A stretch of DNA of 64,000 nucleotides from Metallyticus violacea (taxonomy: Eukaryota; Arthropoda; Insecta; Mantodea; Metallyticidae), in assembly GCA_030762175.1 (NCBI GenBank), contig JAUJEO010000019.1, forward strand, positions 1,308,001-1,372,000, given 5' to 3'. The stretch's first letter is position 1, and each line of letters starts with the position of its first letter. Under the pieces are notes generated by a model, which made no database searches, was not told the DNA's origin, and saw only the letters and a program-made list of their open reading frames with translations. Positions 40,801 to 46,800 of this stretch are shown here, one piece after another. Made by a program: the position numbers and the translations under genes.

Positions 40801-43800
40801 CCAAAGGCTTGAATGATAAATTATCAGATATTGAAAATCATAATCATGATGAATAATTTCATTTAGGAGTCATCTATGGACTAATGTCATGTCATGTCAT
40901 GTTGAGTAACAGGGTGTACTTAGAAATTGTGAAACATAAATGAATTATGAAACATTTGTTTAGTAGCTTAAAAGTTAAATGGAAATCTTCTTTTCAATGA
41001 TGTAATAATTGCTTTTTATATGTATCTTTTTAAGATTAAGATTAGAATTTCATATTAAAATACAGAGCTATATAGTTTTCCCATTCTTTTAGGGGTCAGG
41101 TGATGTGAAGTATCATCTTGGGACCTACATTGAGAGATTAAATCGTGTGACCAATAAAAATATTCGATTGGCTGTAGTGGCTAACCCCTCACATTTGGAA
41201 GCTGTGGACCCAGTAGTGCAGGGTAAGACACGGGCAGAACAGTTTTACCGAGGAGATGGTGAGGGCAAAAAGGTATGATGAATAGCTTATATGATAAGTA
41301 TTAATAACTTTAATTGTTTCAAAATATTGATATTAAATGAATTGTTTCCAGGTGATGTCCATCTTGCTTCACGGAGATGCAGCTTTCTGTGGCCAGGGTA
41401 TCGTATATGAGACATTCCACTTGTCAGATTTACCTGACTACACAACCCATGGAACAGTTCATATTGTTGTCAACAATCAAATTGGATTCACTACAGACCC
41501 TCGACACTCTAGATCATCTCCATATTGCACAGGTGGGTGATTTCTGGGTAACAAAATGAAAGAAATCATCTTAATTAACTAACATTCCATGAAAATTAAA
41601 TAAGCAGAAATTACATACATTTTTGGAAAATAAATTTAAAAAGTGGATTTAATAGTAATTGTAATTTTGTGATTAAACCAGCCATCATAAGAACATTTTG
41701 ATTGGTGTTTAATGATGAATGTTTAATGATTTCATGTCTTTAAGATGTTGCACGAGTGGTGAATGCCCCAATTTTCCACGTAAACTCTGATGATCCAGAG
41801 TCTGTGATTCATGTGTGCAAAATTGCAGCAGAATGGCGAGCTACATTTCACAAAGATGTGGTCATTGATATTGTAAGTTTTGGCAGAAAAAAATTATATT
41901 TAAAATAACATGTATAACCTTGAAATAACAAAATGGAAATTTCATATGGTTCTTACCATAGGTGTGCTATCGACGCAATGGTCACAATGAAATTGATGAG
42001 CCCATGTTTACACAACCACTGATGTACAGAAAAATTAGGAAAACTCCTCCAGGGCTGGATAAATACTCTGAAAAGTTGATAAAGGAAGGTGCTGTGACAC
42101 CAGAAGAAGTGAAGGTAAGAGGCTTTAAGATGGTATGAGAACTGTTGTAGAGCATAAATTTTATTGAAAGGAAACAAAATTAGGAGAATTTAATAGTCGT
42201 GAATTATGTCATGTATTTTGTTGCCTGGTTAGAAAATTATTATTTACACAGAAATGGGAAAAATTTGGTACCACATTTACTTATGAATAGGACTTCTTTA
42301 AATCTTAAAACATGTATTTGATTTAATATTGAACCCATTATATTTAATTTTAAAATATTATATCTTATTTTCAAAGACAAGTTTCTCTTGCTAAATTTTC
42401 TGAAAATTTCAAATGCCACATGTAAAGCATTCTAAACAGAATTAGGTTGTGCTCTTTCCCCTATTTATCAAGAGCTTCAAAAGTGCCTGAAACTGAAGTA
42501 TGAAATGAAGTTAATACAGTAAAACCTCACTATTAGGACTCCTAAATATCCTGGACACATGATGGAACTAGGCGCATTCCTATATTTGAACATGTTCAAA
42601 TTACTCAATGTTGAATGCCCTTCTATATGAATGTTTGACATGTCCAATGATACATAACTTGGACATTACATGTGACTGTGCTTTTTCTTTGGGATTGAAT
42701 TCTTGAATTTGGTGCTTTATTCAATTGGTCATTAACAGAATCATTTTAAGAAGGAAGTGAGCCTGCAGTTTGTTTCTCTCAGTCAGTATGAGGGTTATCA
42801 GTTGCTGTTGAACAGTGAAGTGGATAACTTAATTTATATGACCAATGTGAGGTGTAAGTTCATGGACTTAACTATTAAGAAAAAGAAAGGCATTATCAGT
42901 CTAAGTGTAGAGGAGGTTAGGATTTCTGTATCAGTGGTTTCCAAAATAAATGCCAGTGAAACTTCAATTATGAATGCAAAGAAACAAATCTGCAATGCAG
43001 AAAGGAGGAGAATATGCAAAACAGTTAATAAAGAACTAAACATGAAAGATTTTACATTTTTGTCAGCCCAAAATTATTGCAGTAAGTGGGCTGCTTCTGC
43101 AAGAAAAAGCAAAAGAAATTGCTAAGCAGTTGAACATAACCACACTATCAGCCAGCTGTATCTTGAACATTAAAAGCTATAGATCTCCAGGTTAGAAACA
43201 TTTTGCTATGCTGGGAAGTGTTTAAAATGAGTGATTGACACATTTCTTTTAAAACATGTATAAGTAAAAGCACTTGGTATGCTGAAAATATAGCATGAGA
43301 ATACTGTCTCACAGGTTTTCTGTCCAAACAAGACATTACGTACCCTTATGCTATTCCATAATATTACATGCGATTTGTGCTTTTAGATCCCCCTGAAATT
43401 TGAGGCTTAGATGAGGTTAAACTGGGTTTGCTTTTTGAGTAAATGTGATCATATTTATAGCAATTTTATAATCATTTTTAAGTTAAAATGAATTTTTTGA
43501 GCCATACTGTAATTTTTTAAGAATAGTATTTACAAATGATGAACCAAGAAACATTATGGCCAATATTTGCAATGCATGGTAAAACAAAATTTTACACTAA
43601 GAAATTCCAGGAATTGCAGATCATGCAGTATATTAAAATATTGCTATATTATTAAAACTAACTGTCCTAAAAATTGCAAAAGGGCATGAATTAAAACAGC
43701 TGATTTTTAATTTTGTTGATTTTTAATTTTGTTGTACTGTATATGCATACTTTTTTCGGCACACTCTATTACTCATTATGTTCGTAGACTTTTTTATCTA

Positions 43801-46800
43801 CAATTCTCTTCTGGGTTTCTTTTGAATGCTGCGACCTGCAGCCTGCTGCTCCCACAGCACTGGTATATGAATCCATTTGTATAACAACAGCAGGCCAGTC
43901 CACTTTTTCTCCCCTAGATAATGCAATGATGAAAAAAATATGAATATGTTATTACATTACCTTTCATTATAAAAGAGATTTGAAATGATGCTCCTCTATG
44001 TTTATACAAGCCTGGCACCTGTTGAACACATACTGAACACTAAAAAAATTTCTGCAGCCAAAATATTGGAAAATATGTGCCAGATATTGTCTTCTGTTCA
44101 TCCAGCTTATAGGAATTTATTGCATAAACTTTATCTTTAAACATTCCCAACAAATAATCACATGGATGAGAGTGAGCAGGCCAATCAATTATTTTGTCAG
44201 CAAAAATGCTGTATGGCAATTACATTATCTGGCATAAAGTAACCATGGGCATGTTCTGCAGGTGTCATTTTTCTGAAGAAAGGAGTCTGTAAATTATTCA
44301 AAGTAGTTTGTGGTTAAGTGAAAGAAAATGGGCCCAATCATTCTTGTTGCACTGATAGCACTCCACACTGCCATCTTTACATCATGCAGTGGTTTCTGAT
44401 GTAATTGATATAGATTTTCAGGATTCCATGATTAAATAACTTATCATTAGTTATTGGGTGTTATGGAACTAAAAAACATGTGTTTTAAGCACCTAAAAAT
44501 GCACTAAAATTCCTAAAAATATGCAGGAAAAATGTGTTCTCTGAAAGGCATATTTTGTTTACATTATTTTGCTAAAAACTCTTTTATTGTTGCATTTTTA
44601 TACTGCATTCCAAGGAATGAATTTTCATGCAATGCATGGTACATGCCATAGTAAAATTTATTTGGTTTTCCGGAAGAGGAAGGTTTGATTTAACACTGAT
44701 TGTGTAATTGAAAACATTTTATGATATAGTCGAACTACACCCTCTTATGCTTCACTTACTTGCATTATTGTAGACCGGTTTCGAGAACAGGTTGTTCTCA
44801 TCATCAGTTCAAATCTCCGACTGTTGGATAATTCGTTGTGTTGTGGGTATTCTGCTCTGGCAGAGGTGTGATGAACTTAAAGTTTATATTTTCATTGCTG
44901 GAAATGTCAAAATTCATTAAACTGTCTCTGTATTTATAAATGTATATTTTCTCCCATGTTGCTAATTCCCTAGGTCCTTGCACTGATAATAATTTTGCTT
45001 TATTCACTATATCGTGGTTTTCTGTCCAAAAATGAAATGCCACTGCTGATTTCTCAATTTGCTTGTATTTTATGTTCCTAAAATGTTCTTTTAACCGTGT
45101 GCCTATGGTTCTCTTTGTTTTCCCTATGTAGAGTTTTTTCACATTCTTCACAACTTATTTTGTAAATGCCTGATTTTTTTCTCCTGTGGAATACTGTCAT
45201 TAACATTGTCTGTGAGAAGATGTTTAACATTAAACTTGTTAATCGGTGCCAACCTGATATTAAAATTTTTAAGAATTTTCTGAAATTTTTTTGTAGCCCA
45301 TGTGTGAATTTTTTAAAAAAAAATTTTTATCTTTCTTTGCTGAAAGTGTTGTGATTTCTTTTATAAGCTTTTGCCTCTTGAATTTCTATACCTTTTTGTA
45401 TACTAGTTCTTTCTTAAAACCATTTTTAACTGCTGTTTTTTCTATTTGTTTGTATTCTTTAAAGAATTCATCCTTGCTAATTCGTAGGTTAACTAGCCTT
45501 TTTGTTAAACTGTTGATAACTGCATATTTGTGAGAAGTGGGGTTAAAACTGTCAGCTTTTATGTGATTGTCTGCATGTGTATCTTTTCTGTAAATTCCAA
45601 ATTCTAGACTTCCTTGATGTTTCATTATTTTTATGTCCAAGAATGGTAACATGTTATTAGTTTCTGTTTCGTATGTGAACGATATATTTTTTCTTGTAAA
45701 TTCAAAAGTTTTATGGCATCCTCAATGAGCTTATTGTTAACAATGGCAAATATATCATTGACATATCTGTACCATGTTTTAAATATGTATGGGGAAGCTG
45801 TATTGATGTGTGTTTCAAACCTACTTATGAAAAGATTAGCTGAAAATGGAGATAAGGGGCTGCCCATAGTGAGTCCTGTTTCTTGTTTATAAAATTTGTC
45901 CTTGAAAGAAAAATATGGTTGGTTTATGCAAATTTCAGTGAGTTTCATGTATTCTTTTATTTGAGCATCATTATTCCACTTGTTTTTAGCCAATCAAGTA
46001 AATAAATCAGGAGTTTTTCTTTAGGTATGCTTGGGAACAATGATACTACATCGAAAGATATTAATGTGTCTGAAGGTTGCAATTTTATGTCTTTGATTTT
46101 TTCTATTAACTTAAATGAACTGCTTATGCCTCTGCTATAAAATTTTGGTAGTATCTTGAATCTGTGAACTAGCCATTTTGCCAAATAGTATGTAGGAGTA
46201 TTTATATTGTTAATAATTGGTCGCATATCATTTCCAGGTTTGTTAACTTTTGGTAAACCATATATTTTTGCTAATGTAGGGTTGTTTTGTTTAATTTTGT
46301 ATTTTATTTGTTTTGGGATAACTGTACAAGTTTTTAGAGCTTCAGTGACTGAAGTAATGCAATGTTTTAGTGGGTTTGATTCGACCTGAACAAATTCATT
46401 TTTACTTAACAATTCTTGCATTCTAGTATTATAATCTTGTTTATCTAATATAACTATTCTGTTACCTTTTTCAGATTTTGTATAAACCACATCTTTAGCT
46501 TTTAAGGATTTTATTATGTTCCTATGTGTCTTGTTTAATGATGTTTTCGTTTTATTTATTTCTTTTAAGATTTCATTCTATTTCTTTTTCTTTACTGTTT
46601 AGATCTTCAATAGCCACTTCTAGATCTACTAAGTAATCTTCTATTTTATTGGAATAATGCACACACGTTTTTAGGCCCTTATTTAAAAAAGCTAATTCTT
46701 CTTTTTTGAAGCTTTCATTTGATAGATTTTCCACAAAGCTCTGTTTAGGTTCTGGTTGTATGTACATACAACCAGAAACAGCAGCAAACATACTGATTGT

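Larger units (their letters stand above)
36761..41092. other. OGDH intron between exons 36526-36760 and 41093-41272
   Basis: It contains a tRNA-like head, an old PLE relic, an S3 SINE, a PLE palindrome and a tandem duplication, listed separately. The stretches 37860-38365, 39510-40465 and 40765-41092 are AT-rich with nothing recognised. Confidence 0.8.

Noticed and set aside
41377..41559. Second plus-strand frame across the TPP exon
   Set aside because: It is an out-of-frame reading of a well-supported OGDH exon.
44722..46790. Functional PLE-A element
   Set aside because: It has multiple frameshifts and an Asn in place of a catalytic Asp, so it is a dead copy.
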